A DNA stretch of 64,000 nucleotides, from assembly GCA_028455995.1 (NCBI GenBank), contig JABELC010000001.1, forward strand, positions 4,204,501 through 4,268,500, read 5' to 3'. Positions 1-11,400 of the stretch are shown here, piece after piece. The notes beneath the pieces are model-generated. The model made no database searches and was not told the DNA's origin. It saw only the letters and a list, made by a program, of their open reading frames with translations. This DNA is from Scleromitrula shiraiana (Eukaryota; Ascomycota; Leotiomycetes; Helotiales; Sclerotiniaceae). Position 1 is the first letter of the stretch, and the number at the start of each line of letters is the position of its first letter. Made by a program: the position numbers and the translations under genes.

Positions 1-1055
1 GAATTGGTGTAAGGAAATTCTAATTTATGAGTATAACTGGATTTGTGTTAGTCAAGACAAATTAGAAGCTTGTGTGCGGCAAAGTCTATATACAATTGGC
101 ATTCGTTCTTTGCTATTCAATTTTCGATTTCATTTGGCCAAAATTTACAGGAAATAGTTCAATTCAAGCTCATCTTAGCACACGATGAATCTGATGTTTG
201 CCACAATGTTCCCTTAGTGGGCTGAATGGATGAAATGCAATAATAAATTCATGATAGTTCAAGCTTCAATGTCATCTAGGTGAGGCATGAGTGTTATTAT
301 CTTACCAAATTGAATTCATAGTTTCTTGCATATGATTTGAGAGAGAGCACTTTGCAGAGATTTTGGACTAGAATCGTTCAATATTCCCAATAGCTAAACA
401 ATAGAGCCGGCCATGCTAGTCTCACTCATATCAGGCGATCAACAACTGAAGCCGGATGTCCTATCGTAAGTTGGCTAGTTGCATACCGAGGGGACTACCG
501 GCCATCATTCTTACAAAATCTAGATGAGATACTGATTTTTGATACCTTAGAAGCATCGTAAAGGTCGTCATATACATATGGAACCATTTGATATTGAGAT
601 ATCTCGTCCGAAAACATATGACCCCTATCTCTTGAAACATAAAATTAGAAAGCAGGCCTTATATATCCTACTTGTTGCTGTTGATTGATAATTCTTGAAA
701 GTCCAACTTTTGTTTAAGTATTAAATTGGTTTCGTCACCTGATTCTTGTGGAAACATGTAGTAGAATTCAATACCTCAGAGAAGATAGCTTTCGAACAAC
801 GCATCTCCCATGACCGAAGCTACCCGTACTTACACCCGTAGCTTAGAGTTCTCGCTGTATACTTAGGCACGACATAAAAAGACGAACAAAACCCTAACAA
901 CCCTCTCTCCATCACTATATATACCAGTTCTCCAGCTTCTATCCTCTTCCTTTCTTATCCACAGACCCACACACACACACACACACACATATATCGACAA
1001 AAACACATCGGCAAACACACACCTATATATTTACTCTATAATCACCGTTGCCACA
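1..1055. other. Intergenic region and 5' leader of the first small gene
   Basis: I see no supportable coding region. The last 150 bases are pyrimidine-rich with a short CA microsatellite at about 969-990 and CT-rich tracts. This is typical of an ascomycete core promoter and 5' UTR leading into the ATG at 1056. Confidence 0.5.
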
Positions 1056-1259
1056 ATGTGCACCACCCACCGCGTCCACTACCTCGTCTGCAACCACAGC
1101 TACGAGGACAACGAATGGTGCAGGACATGGAAACACACCGGCCGATTGATCTGGGACTGCGAAGACTACCATGTCGAGGTAGTGCGCGAGCCAGGAATAT
1201 GTAAATACTGTATGAAGGAGCGGAGGAAGCAGGAAGGTGGCTGTTGTATCATTATGTAA
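1056..1259 (+). CDS. Small Cys/His-rich hypothetical protein with C-terminal CaaX-like box
   Basis: This is a 67-residue single-exon ORF of unknown function. It is rich in Cys and His (C2, H5, H8, C12, H14, C22, H27, C35, H39, C49, C52), with a CxxC pair at 49-52, so metal binding is possible. The protein ends GGCCIIM; the last four residues, CIIM, fit a CaaX prenylation signal, and the preceding Cys could be palmitoylated. The ATG has a good context (gccacaATG) after a CT-rich leader, which favours a real gene. Short Cys/His proteins of this general look are common in filamentous ascomycetes, but I cannot name a family. Prenylation is an inference from four residues only; a secreted role is unlikely because no signal peptide is visible. 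Confidence 0.55.
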   Translation: MCTTHRVHYLVCNHSYEDNEWCRTWKHTGRLIWDCEDYHVEVVREPGICKYCMKERRKQEGGCCIIM

Positions 1260-2432
1260 AGAGGAGTAGGCTCTTTTTGCTTTTTATGACTTTTTTGATA
1301 CCCTTTTTGCTTTTTTTGAGGGAGCTTGTTCTACTTTTTGTAGAGAGGTTGGGGTTTATGCATTTTTGTATGACTCTTTTGATACCCGTTTTGCTTCTTC
1401 GTCTGTATCCAGATTGGGAATTTTTGTCTGTATGACATGAGGTAGCAGTTTAGGCGTTTTTCGCTTTGATACCCCTTTTGTTCTTCTGCATCTAGATTAT
1501 TATTCTCGTCTATATGATGAGACTGTATTATATTCTGTTCCATTCTGTTTACATTGTGGCATAGAATACTTTGAGAGCGAAGAAACTTAAATGAGATAGG
1601 ATTAGATTGAATTCCAATGTAAATATTATTTTTTACTCTACAATTTATCGGTTTGAATATATGCAATGCAATTGTGAGAAATTTGAAATGTGAAATGCGC
1701 TAACTACTAAGCGATTCCTGCTACTGAGAGATTAGTAGCATCTGGATATCCACGGGCATAGTGAATAATACAACTACTAATGAAACATAATTCGATGTAA
1801 AAACTTCATCCGATGAATGGCGAGAATCTTTGAGCTAATGCCCAAAGTTGAGGTATTGTTCAGGTACTGTTTCAAAGTTCTAACAAGTGCATATTTGGAG
1901 ATTAGGCGCATTTCTTCATCGGGATTGAGATTTGAAGGTCCACTTCTTAGCAATTCTTTCTTTCGACTTCTGAACAATGCCCTTGTCTAGAAAAATGCGA
2001 TGCTGATTCTATAAATGCGCCTGCTACTTAGGTGAATAGCTTGAATAATATGATATTCTAGAAAAGTAACACAATGGTTGGGTAAAATGGGATCCCGCAT
2101 ATATTAGATTAGGTTAAGAAGGGTCAATTTACAGCTGGGGTGGTTCAGTTCTAAGTGCGGCTGAATTAACACACCCCTATCTTCCTCGCAGGCAGAAAGA
2201 ACATTCGATCACCATAAACATAAGATTTAAGTAAGATTGAAAGAGGATTTCTCATTTCGAATATATACACATGAAATAAAGTCCCAACTCCAACTAAAAA
2301 AAAGCAAAATGGGGATATAAAGCAGAATACCTTCATCCCTCGTACAATATAGACAGATCATATCTACAATAATTTGCCAGTGCCAAAATTTTCCCTTCCG
2401 CATTCCTCCTTTTCGTAAACCCATTTATTTAT
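1260..2432. other. Intergenic region, no gene seen
   Basis: Short ORFs here (for example 1331-1666 minus and 1777-1977 minus) have no recognisable domain or coding character. The stretch holds the 3' ends of the small gene on the left and of the dioxygenase on the right. Confidence 0.4.
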
Positions 2433-3497
2433 CTATAGCTTTGGTTCCAATCCAACGGTTGAAATTGGTGCGCTTCCAATACCCTTCATTCCCTTTGGTG
2501 CTAAGATGATGTTGTATTCCAAATCTAATTGTGCTTTGGGGTCCTTGTCGCTTGGCTTGAAGTCAACGACGAGATCAGGCTTGACAGCGAATACGGAGTC
2601 GGTGATGAGGTATGGGTCGTCGTTGGGGTAGATTTGAGTAGTAACTGGCTTATATTCGTTGTGTGAGATCTGCAGGTGACATTTGTTAGTTATTGCTCAG
2701 CAATGAAAAGGGGAATATATATTAGCTTACCATCAAGTGAATGTGAGCTGGTCTCATTGGGTGACGATCAAGCAAGTTCAATAAAACACCAGCTGGTCCG
2801 TCTGTTGGTAAAGAGTATGCGGTTGGGTGAAGGCAGTAGAAGTGATATTGTCCATTCTCATCAGTTCTGAATTTTCCTCTCAAGTTGTTATCGGTTTGGT
2901 TTTCTGGGTCTTGGAAATCATATTTTCCATTTGCAGATGCTTGCCAGATATCAACGACAGTGTTTGGGATTGGCTTCTTGGTGATCAAATCAGTTACGGT
3001 TCCGTGCATCAAGGCAACCTTTCCATTTGCAGGTACGGGATCTTGCATAATGCTACCGCCGAGTGGTCGGAATGGGGCGTTGGGGCTCCAGAATGGACCC
3101 AAGATTGAGGAGGATGTGGGGGTTTCGCCTGACTCGGACATAACCGCATTGGCGATCTCATCGACAACGCTGCATATTGTGTTAGGATAGAATATGGGGC
3201 TTGGTGGAATACCAAAACTTACGATTCGAGACCAAGAACATCCGAAACTCTGTGACCCTCATTTCTAATTGGAGTGCTGATTTGCCCAATGCTGTTGATA
3301 AAGTTTACACCAGTCATCCATTCATCAATAGTGAGCTCGTTATCTCTTGCGAAATCGTGAATATGTTGAATGAGCGAACCCATGAGTTGCCTCGAGCGAG
3401 CATCAGTCTTGGGGCCAATTGCGTTGATGACATTTGTGGTGAAAGTTGGATCGAATCTCTGGGACCCGGCAGAAGTTGTTTCTTGTTGTGTCGACAT
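2433..3497 (-). CDS. Intradiol ring-cleavage dioxygenase (protocatechuate 3,4- / hydroxyquinol 1,2-dioxygenase type)
   Basis: This non-haem Fe(III) enzyme opens an aromatic diol between the two hydroxyls. Exons are 3223-3497, 2731-3169 and 2433-2669; introns are 53 and 61 bp with GT-AG ends and consistent phase, giving 316 residues. The first 90 residues match the intradiol N-terminal helical domain (ELTIDEWMTGVNF). The catalytic beta-domain follows and carries all four expected iron ligands: Y175 (GKYDF), Y210 (TAYSLPTDGPAG) and H234/H236 (RPAHIHLM). Their spacing matches known catechol dioxygenases. The PTDGP-G signature and RPAHIH resemble hydroxyquinol/fungal protocatechuate enzymes more than bacterial catechol 1,2-dioxygenases. 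It is transcribed divergently from a carboxymuconate cyclase, which argues for protocatechuate as substrate (the Aspergillus prcA role). Substrate choice cannot be fixed from sequence alone. The protein is probably cytosolic, since no signal peptide is seen. Confidence 0.9.
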
Positions 3498-4532
3498 TTT
3501 GATATTGATTGAAATTTGTGTTTATGTGAAGTGGGGGTATATATCGGTTGAGGGTTGTTGATGGAGAGAAGATATAGAAACGGTACAAAGAGATTGATAG
3601 TTGATGAAGATGGAAATGAAGTACTTTACCTCGAGGAGGGACCTACCTATCTATATATGAATTTGCCCGTCAAACAGCTCTTCCATATATTGTAGTAAGA
3701 GCCACGACATAGTTCGAATGGTTGAGTTTCTGACCCCTCCTTTGCACCAGAGATGGTAAGACGGTAATTTTAGTCGGCTCTTAGTATGAGAATTGAATTC
3801 AAAGATGTACGGAATTGACGATCGGTAATGTGATAAGAATGTCGGGATTATCTTTTCCCACAAGTATCATTCGACAATTATAGAAATAGTACGAGATTTT
3901 GAGTATTATTATTTAGTTAGTACTATTAGTTATAAATGACATGAACTAAGATTCATAATTGACTTGCTTTGATTCGTTCTCCGCATCTTCTACGGAGGCG
4001 TACAGTAGAAACTACGAGTAAGTTTTAATAAAGCACACTTCATCCCTTGGTCGCTTGCCCATTAGTAATTGGACTATTTACCCCTTCATTATTGGTTTGG
4101 GCCAAGGACAACAAGTTCAATGGAGAAGGCGGAAAAGTCTTTAACCGGTTTCAATTCCCCGGATTACGCCCCGCATATTTGAATTATCTAAAATCTACGG
4201 CCCCGCCAACGACAATAGAATTATTGAAAGAATCACTCAGGACCAGAGGTTTCCTACTGTAAACTGATCTCAGGAGTATACAAGCTGAAGCACGAATTGC
4301 TGCACAAGATACTTACCAAGATAAACTCACAGACTTAACTTTTAGAGTCAGTCCTGTCTAGAACAACTTGGACAAAAACAATACATCTTTTAATGTGTCA
4401 TAACTTGGTGTCTGAAGGTATTCATCTCTTTTTGAAAACAATTTCATACTATCACAAGATTTGAGTTACAATTTGGTGTCGTGCATGTTCAGAGGTTCAA
4501 TTGCTCGATTTCGCCCATTACAATCTAGAAGA
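3498..4532. promoter_or_regulatory. Shared divergent promoter region of the dioxygenase and the carboxymuconate cyclase
   Basis: About 1 kb separates the two divergent starts, and no supportable ORF lies in it. A palindromic AACCGGTT lies at 4143-4150, inside the octamer TTAACCGG, which recurs in inverse orientation upstream of the hydrolase gene at 6227-6234. Co-regulation of the catabolic genes from this region is an inference. Confidence 0.4.
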
Positions 4533-5796
4533 ATGCTTCATCATTTGATGGTAGGGACTTGGACTCCTCCAGGGGCCATTTTTACCATCGAATTCGATGA
4601 TGAGAAATTGACTCTTAAATTAATCAAGAGAACACCAATTCCAGAAGATGAGCCAATATCTTGGATGACTTTTGATGTAAGATATGTTCATTCTTACTGA
4701 GGGCTCTTTGGTCATTACTTACCCCCACGTTTATAGCATGCGAGGAAAAACATTTATGGAGCTTCGATGAAGAAATGGTCAAGTCATTCTGTCGCAAGCC
4801 CTTCTGAAATTCAACATGTAACTTCACAACCTATGGGAGGAGATCGTAAGTTGGTTCTTTGCTAGAGATTTTTGTATCTGCTCTAACCTCATCATATAGC
4901 CTCTGCAGCAAAAGCAGATACAAGAACGAGAGCGATATTCGTGTTAGCAGCTCAAAAACCACCATATAATGTTTATGGAAATCCATTTTATGAACATGCG
5001 GGATTTGGAAACGTTTTTTCGGTCAATAAGAATGGAGCAATAGAGAAAAATATTCAGAATTATGAATACAGCCCCGAGTCCGCAATACATGGAATGGTCT
5101 TTGATGCAGATGAGAATTATCTGTATTCTGCGGACATGTGGGGAAATAAAGTATGGACGCATAAGAAGGATAGTGAAACTGGTTTACTCACGCTGGTTGG
5201 AAGCGTGGATGCACCAAAACCTGGAGATCATCCTAGATGGGTTGAAATTCATCCGAATGGAAAATATCTATATGCTCTTAATGAAGCAGGAAATAATCTT
5301 GCTGTTTATGTCATTGATGAAAAAACACATTTGCCAGTTTTCACTCAAATTACATACCCTTTGGTACCTCCAGGTAAGATTTCTTAGTTCTAGAGCCCAG
5401 CTTTCTTCCTCGGCCGACAACTGACCTTTCTTTCGAACAGGAGTTCCAAATATAAAGCTTTATCGTTCCGATGTTGTATCCATCTCACAAAGCGGCAAAT
5501 ACCTATTCGCAACTTCACGATCTAATGATTTCAAAGTTACTGGTTATATAGCAGCCTTTAAACTCGGTCCAGCAGGAAACATCGAAAGACAAATATGTCT
5601 GAATCCAACACCAACAAGTGGAGGCCATTCAAATGCAGTTAGTCCTTGTCCTTGGAGTGACGAGTGGTTAGCTTTAACGGATGACCAAGATGGAGGATTC
5701 GAAATTTATAGATGGCATGAGGAATTTTTATATAGGGTCGCGAGGATTGAGATCCCAGAACCGGGTTTTGGTATGAATGCTATTTGGTATGATTAA
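4533..5796 (+). CDS. Carboxy-cis,cis-muconate cyclase (3-carboxymuconate lactonizing enzyme)
   Basis: This enzyme converts 3-carboxy-cis,cis-muconate to 3-carboxymuconolactone in the protocatechuate branch of the fungal 3-oxoadipate pathway. Exons are 4533-4676, 4737-4845, 4900-5373 and 5441-5796, with phases agreeing at every junction, giving 360 residues. It is a seven-bladed beta-propeller of the fungal CMLE/lactonase family, with no relation to bacterial CMLE. Family-typical segments are HHLMVGTWTPPGAIF at the start, NYEYSPESAIHGMVFD, PGDHPRWVEIHPNGKYLYAL, TPTSGGHSNAVSPCPWSDEW, and PEPGFGMNAIWYD at the C-terminus. I chose the ATG at 4533 because the family starts just before HHLM; an in-frame ATG at 4461 would add 24 residues. 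It faces the dioxygenase and is followed by the hydrolase fusion. It corresponds to Aspergillus cmcA by role. Confidence 0.93.
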
Positions 5797-6412
5797 TAGA
5801 TGTTATATATATCATGTACAAGATGAAATAGATCTAGATGATATATGTTTTTTTATTTTTATTTTTATTTTTATTTTTCAGTAAAGACGTCGAGTACAAT
5901 ATCTCATGGTCTTTTTCGGTCCCAAATAATGAAATATCCTGTACGCATGGAAGAATGCTTCCAGTTCAGGTCCCATCCTTGTCGTCCCACCAATTCCGAG
6001 TTTCCCCTCAATTCTTCACCTTAATTATAAGGCTGATGCTATTCCACTCCACCTCCAGGGCTCCAAACCAGCCAACTTTCCCCTGACTAAAAGATGGAGA
6101 TGAAAACTTGCCGGTCGCCTTAACCGCATTCCTTACACCATTGAACACTTACACGATAAGACTTACACAATTGGATACATACACGATAAGATGGGTTGAA
6201 GCTAAAAGATGGCGGGGCAGATATGGCCGGTTAAGCCTTCTGCCCTTTTAGAATTATCACTGGCAACTTCCTTCGATCTTACGTTCAAACCCTGGGATTC
6301 TGAACTTGTCCTCAAAATACAATCTCATCAAGATATTGCCCAAGGCCACCCTTCAACAATTTGTGCCAAACTCATCTCTCACTAAGCAAACAACGCTTCC
6401 ATAACAGCAACT
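5797..6412. promoter_or_regulatory. Upstream region of the EthD-hydrolase gene with repeated GATA boxes
   Basis: The segment begins with an (ATTTTT)n run at about 5851-5878. The 11-mer acacgataaga occurs twice, at 6151 and 6181, exactly 30 bp apart; each copy holds a GATAAG core of the type bound by fungal GATA factors. CCGGTTAA at 6227-6234 is the reverse complement of the octamer in the divergent promoter, and TTAACCG occurs again at 6120-6126. The regulatory meaning is an inference. Confidence 0.35.
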
Positions 6413-8083
6413 ATGGCACCTATTCCTGGAATACTCTATGTGACTATGCAGCCACAAGATACGCTGCCTCCTGCCCAATTTCACGATTGGTACAACAACG
6501 AGCATGGCCCATTAAGACTCCGACTTCCATTCATTACCAATGGTTTCCGTTACCGCGCAACAGACATATCGTCTTCAAACCCAGCATCTCCTTCTCATCC
6601 AGAATGGATGGCTGCTTACGATGTCACCGATATGACTGCTATGAACACCGATACTTACCTACGTCTGCGAGGACCCGAAGTCAAAACCGAGCGAGAAAAG
6701 CAAACAATGGCACAAATCAAGGTTGATCGTAAATTGTTCGATTATATAACTGGCAAACAAGTCGACGGGTACAAGAATGTTGAGGATGTAGGATATGAGG
6801 GAGGCAATGTGCTTCGTACAGCGACTGTGGAAATACACGAGGAGATGGAGGAAGAGTTCAACAGATGGCTTGTGGAGGATCATATACCAATGTTATCAAA
6901 AACTCCCGGATGGAGAAGATCTCGCGTATTCGTGACGAGTAGCATATTAGGCGGGAAGGAAGGAAAGGAATATTTGACAATTCATGAGTATGCACCAAAC
7001 AATGGCATAGATGGAGAAGAATACAAAGCAGCTCTATCCGGCGAATGGACCAAGAAAATTCAGGCAAATGCTATGAAATCCAGGAATATCAGGGCATATG
7101 ATCTATACTATACATTTGGAGCTGCCCCTCGAGATATTTCCACTTTCGCCTCTACATATTCCACCAATTGGGAGTCAATTGATGGAATGACAAGGACGGG
7201 ACCAAACGCAATAGTGCCAGGCGGGGCAATCGAGTCCTACATCACCACACCCGATGGAGTTAACCTCTCCTACCGACTTGAAGGTTCACCCCGCCCTACA
7301 GCACCCCTCATCGTCCTCAGCAATTGCATCCTCGTCTCCGATGCAATTTGGACCCCCTTCATCAAATCCTTCCTCTCCACCAACCCAGAATACCGTATCC
7401 TCCGCTACAACACCCGCGGCCGCACCTCCGCATGCGGTACTCAACCCATCAACATAAATCTCCTCTCCTCAGACATCATCGCCATTCTCGATACTCTCCG
7501 CGTACCAAAAGCCGCATGCCTAATCGGTGTTTCCCTCGGCGGTATCACCGTTCTCAACACCGCTCTTAAATATCCATCGCGTGTTCAAGCTTTCATATCC
7601 TGCGATACCAACGCCTTTGCGCCACCCAGCAATCCCAAAGCATGGGACGAAAGAATCAGCATATGTGATGCTCAAAACGCGACGTTAAAAGAAGAGAAGA
7701 TTGTTGGATCGGAATTAGCTGAAATTACCACGCGTCGCTGGTTCGTAGCGGAGAATTACGAAGACCCTGAATTGGCGAAGCGGTTCGGGGAGGTTAAGAA
7801 ATTGGTCGAGGAGAATAGTTTGCATGGGTTCAGGAATGGCGTTAAGGCTTTGTATGAGTATGATGTTAGAAAGGAGATGAAGAGTCCGGATGTGGTGAAG
7901 AAGGCGCTTTTTGTGGTGGGCGGTAGTGATGGTGTGTTACCGAAGACGATGAAGGAGATGGCGGCGAATTATGGGAAGGATGGTGTGGAGTGTGCGGTTA
8001 TTGAGAAGGCGGGTCATTTACCTATGGTGGAAAAACCTGTGGAGTTTGCAGGTGTGGTTGAGAAATTTTTGAAGGGAGAATAG
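6413..8083 (+). CDS. EthD-EthD-alpha/beta hydrolase fusion; candidate 3-carboxymuconolactone hydrolase/decarboxylase
   Basis: This is a single-exon gene of 556 residues. Residues 1-110 form an EthD-like ferredoxin-fold (dimeric alpha/beta barrel) domain with FHDWYNNEHGPLR. Residues about 135-245 form a second, with FNRWLVEDHIPML. Residues about 270-556 form an alpha/beta hydrolase of the 3-oxoadipate enol-lactonase type: nucleophile elbow GVSLGG with S374, acid D506 (GGSDGVLP) and H535 (AGHLPM). It lies next to the dioxygenase and the muconolactone-forming cyclase. Fungi are known to convert 3-carboxymuconolactone directly to 3-oxoadipate, which needs both decarboxylation and lactone hydrolysis; a fused barrel plus hydrolase fits that double task (Aspergillus chdA role). 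The assignment of steps to domains is my inference. Alternatives are a plain enol-lactonase or another esterase with an unrelated EthD module. Confidence 0.8.
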   Translation: MAPIPGILYVTMQPQDTLPPAQFHDWYNNEHGPLRLRLPFITNGFRYRATDISSSNPASPSHPEWMAAYDVTDMTAMNTDTYLRLRGPEVKTEREKQTMAQIKVDRKLFDYITGKQVDGYKNVEDVGYEGGNVLRTATVEIHEEMEEEFNRWLVEDHIPMLSKTPGWRRSRVFVTSSILGGKEGKEYLTIHEYAPNNGIDGEEYKAALSGEWTKKIQANAMKSRNIRAYDLYYTFGAAPRDISTFASTYSTNWESIDGMTRTGPNAIVPGGAIESYITTPDGVNLSYRLEGSPRPTAPLIVLSNCILVSDAIWTPFIKSFLSTNPEYRILRYNTRGRTSACGTQPININLLSSDIIAILDTLRVPKAACLIGVSLGGITVLNTALKYPSRVQAFISCDTNAFAPPSNPKAWDERISICDAQNATLKEEKIVGSELAEITTRRWFVAENYEDPELAKRFGEVKKLVEENSLHGFRNGVKALYEYDVRKEMKSPDVVKKALFVVGGSDGVLPKTMKEMAANYGKDGVECAVIEKAGHLPMVEKPVEFAGVVEKFLKGE

Positions 8084-8482
8084 GCTTGGTTAAATCATTT
8101 GAATGAATGAGACGATTTGTGTTATCACTATCGGTATAGTCGTAGAGTACATAGAAATTTCATGATTCATATAGCAATCCGAATAACGCACTTAGAATTA
8201 GACCTATTTACCAATGTATCTACCTACTCAGAGATAATAATCTATTTACCCAATTCATCCAATCCCATCTGTATTAATTTTGATGGCTTATCTCTGATGC
8301 ATATCAATGAAAAAAGAATCCGAATTTCATGATTCGGATTAGAAACTCACTTACTCACACACCCCTCTTGTATATGAATACAACATACTTATACACACGA
8401 TGTAAAGACCGTTTATAACCAACCCAACTGAAAAGAAAGTATCCATACGAAAACACAAGACAGGTAAGTAAATATACCCACA
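8084..8482. other. Short convergent intergenic region
   Basis: This AT-rich 400 bases between two convergent genes holds only their 3' flanks; I see no gene or clear terminator motif. Confidence 0.4.
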
Positions 8483-11400
8483 CTATCTTGTATACCTCGC
8501 CGGAACCTTTCTTGCCCTCCCCGTCCTCCTCAACCGCTCCTCATCACTCCCATCCGCATCCCTCATAAAAACATCCTCAACATCACCCCCCTTCGGTCTA
8601 AAAGTTTCGTCATTCTCATCGCTATCCGGAGCAATAATATCCTGCATAAAATCCGGAATCTCCTCATCTACATTTCCAGCCCCATGTGAATCTTCGGCAT
8701 TCATATCTTGATGCATATTTGCCATCTTCCTCGCCTTTCCGCTGCCTTTTCCACCAGATCTACGCTCTGCGTTTTCCGCCTCAGCTACTTTCTGCCGGAC
8801 CTTTTGTATTCTTCTCGCTTTTCCGGTCAACCCCCTTTGCCCATTGACCACACCTCTTTTCTTCCCATCTATTTTCGCCCTAGCAAGTTTATCCTTAGTA
8901 TTTCCCGATTTCTTATTCAATCCATGTTTGTCCGCAAACGATTTTCCATAGTCAAAAAGCAATTCCTCCCCAACCGCAAGATCCCGAAGTGCCGTGAATT
9001 TGATGCGATATTCGCCATTAACCCAGAGAATCTTCGGTACACAATTTAGTCCGTTTTTCTCACTATCTGCGTGGTTGATAAATCTCGTTTTGTTGCCAAA
9101 TCGTGCGGCATCCACAGCCCTATCAGAGTTTAGATCGAAGAGAAATGAGAGCAACTTCGTATCGTATGCTATGCCTCGTCGGTCGGCTTCACCGCTACTA
9201 ATCAATTCACCTGCGTATTCACTGAGAAAGTCGCCCTTCTTGACCGGTTCTCCAACGAAGAGACCAAATCCAGCCAGCAATGATTCACCAATAATCAGCT
9301 TTTTGAAAACTCCTCGTTGCAAAACTATGTTATGACATCCATCAACGAATAATTCATCCTCAAAGCGTCTTAATGGATTGAGTCGAGGAATGGCGCCACA
9401 GGAGGTGCAAAGAGCCCCACATTCTCGATTCATGCGTACGCATATGCATGAATCGGAAACGCAAGCAACACCACGAGAATGGCACGAGCATCCTGTAAAG
9501 CGACGAGCGCAATCGTTGGGACAGGAACAATGAGTTTCGCAGAGAATATTCAATCTGACACACTCGCAATCGTCCCGACATGGTCCTTCGTGGTTGCATG
9601 GACTGATCGGGTTGCGCGCCTCGTGGCGATGAGCGTCGGTAATATCGTCAAAGTCGTATCTGAGGGTCTTATTCTTCGGGTCATACCATTCGGCAGAGTA
9701 ACCTTTGTCACTAGGGATCTTTAGCTCTTTGCGAGGTGGGCGCTTTAAGATCATACGATAGACCTCCCAACAGGGCTTGTCGTAAATGAATGCCATGTCA
9801 CACGGGAGAGAAGTTGTTGGTTTACAAGTTAGGAGTGAATTATGAAGATCGGCGATTTCTTCTGGTCTCCAGTTAGGATCGGATGATCCCTCAGGCTCCC
9901 CCAGGAGAAAGCACATAGCGTTACATGGCGAGTTGCCATCCGGATTTGTTGGATCTATATTGTCTAGGCTCCATTCTCTTTCTTTTCCTCGTTGTTCGAC
10001 AAGATGCTTTCGAAGCGTATCACTATAGGGCCTATATAGACCCTGCCACTTAGGCTCATAATCAATCTTGATTGATTTCTGATTGGGGTCTTTTGTGTTC
10101 TCCGAATCATCATCTGTATCGTTTCCGAGATAACTACCATGTGTTGGGCAGCACATGGTATGACATATAAGACACTCAAAATTTGTAATAGTTCCAAGAC
10201 GGTCTGCGGATGGATTTGCGACGTTTTTGGGGCTTTTTAGTTCCCTTTTTGTGGGTTCTAATAGCTCCTTGAAACGATTTTTAGATAGAAGAACTTCTTC
10301 TAGACTAGCATCAAAGTGATTATTGAATGCCTCTGTAAAGTCTGCTGCTATCGCAGTAGATTGAATAGACAGAGGGCCTCCGAGGAACTCAATAACTGCT
10401 TTCTTGTCTCTTCTTCTATAAAGAAGTAACCCCGACTTCCTCTCCAATAAGTATCGAATAAGCATTGACTCATCACAACCCAACTTGAGTTGTTCCAGCC
10501 ATTCACCCAAATTGTTTTTTAATTCCAAGAGCTTTTCTGATGGCCTTGAATCGGCTTTCCTACCAGCATAAGTAGCATCTAGCTCATTCACAAATGCCTT
10601 CATACCCGCCTCATATTCCACTACTTCCTCTTTTGCATACTTGCTTTCCATCAAAGGAATGAACTTCAAGTTCACCATGTCGGCAGTCAGGTGGTTTCTG
10701 TTTACATTAATGTGATAGTCGTACTTTGGAACTCTCTCGACTCCACCACCCCCAATAGTCTGAAATGGAACCCAGACAGATGTTTTGGATCTATTTTTCT
10801 TTGCACTGATAGAATAGTTCGTATCAATTCTGACTGAATTAGGTTGCTTTTCTGGCATCGAGATGTCCTTTATGGATGCGAATGGATTAACATCATCAGT
10901 AAAATCAGCCTCCACAACCGCATGTTTCATTCTGGTATTTAGACCAATAGTAGCTGCTGCCTCTGCACTCTGAGCTTCCCTCATTGATATCTCTAATATT
11001 TCTAATTGTTTTTCAATTCTTTTAACGGAAACTCCATGACGTGGCTCAGTTGGTAATAGTTCTGATATTGGGGATGTGTCGCGAGCAATAGCCTTCTCTG
11101 TACCATTGATAACAGAGCTTTTCTTTCGAGAATTTCGGATGCCATGATCTCCTCTTGCATCATCCTCGCTTCTACCCTCGTACTCATCATCGTCTGCTTC
11201 TTTCTCTCCGGCTGTTTCGTCTTCTGAGCTATTCGTAAGTTGGGGCTTAGAGTGCACCCTACTGCCACTCAAAGGCTGCCTTTGTCGGAATCTCAATCGT
11301 TCCTTCCTTTTGATAGGTGGTTCCTCTTCGTCAAAAGAAGTTTTTCTGCTACTCTCTTCCTGACTAATCCCAACTTGTAATTTGGCCCGCTTTAAAGCCT

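Noticed and set aside
4047..4262. 71-residue plus-strand frame between the divergent catabolic genes
   Set aside because: It begins with TTG, has no ATG in a useful place and no family resemblance.
5838..6086. 82-residue frame starting in the ATTTTT repeat
   Set aside because: The first part is a translation of a simple repeat; the rest lacks any recognisable feature.
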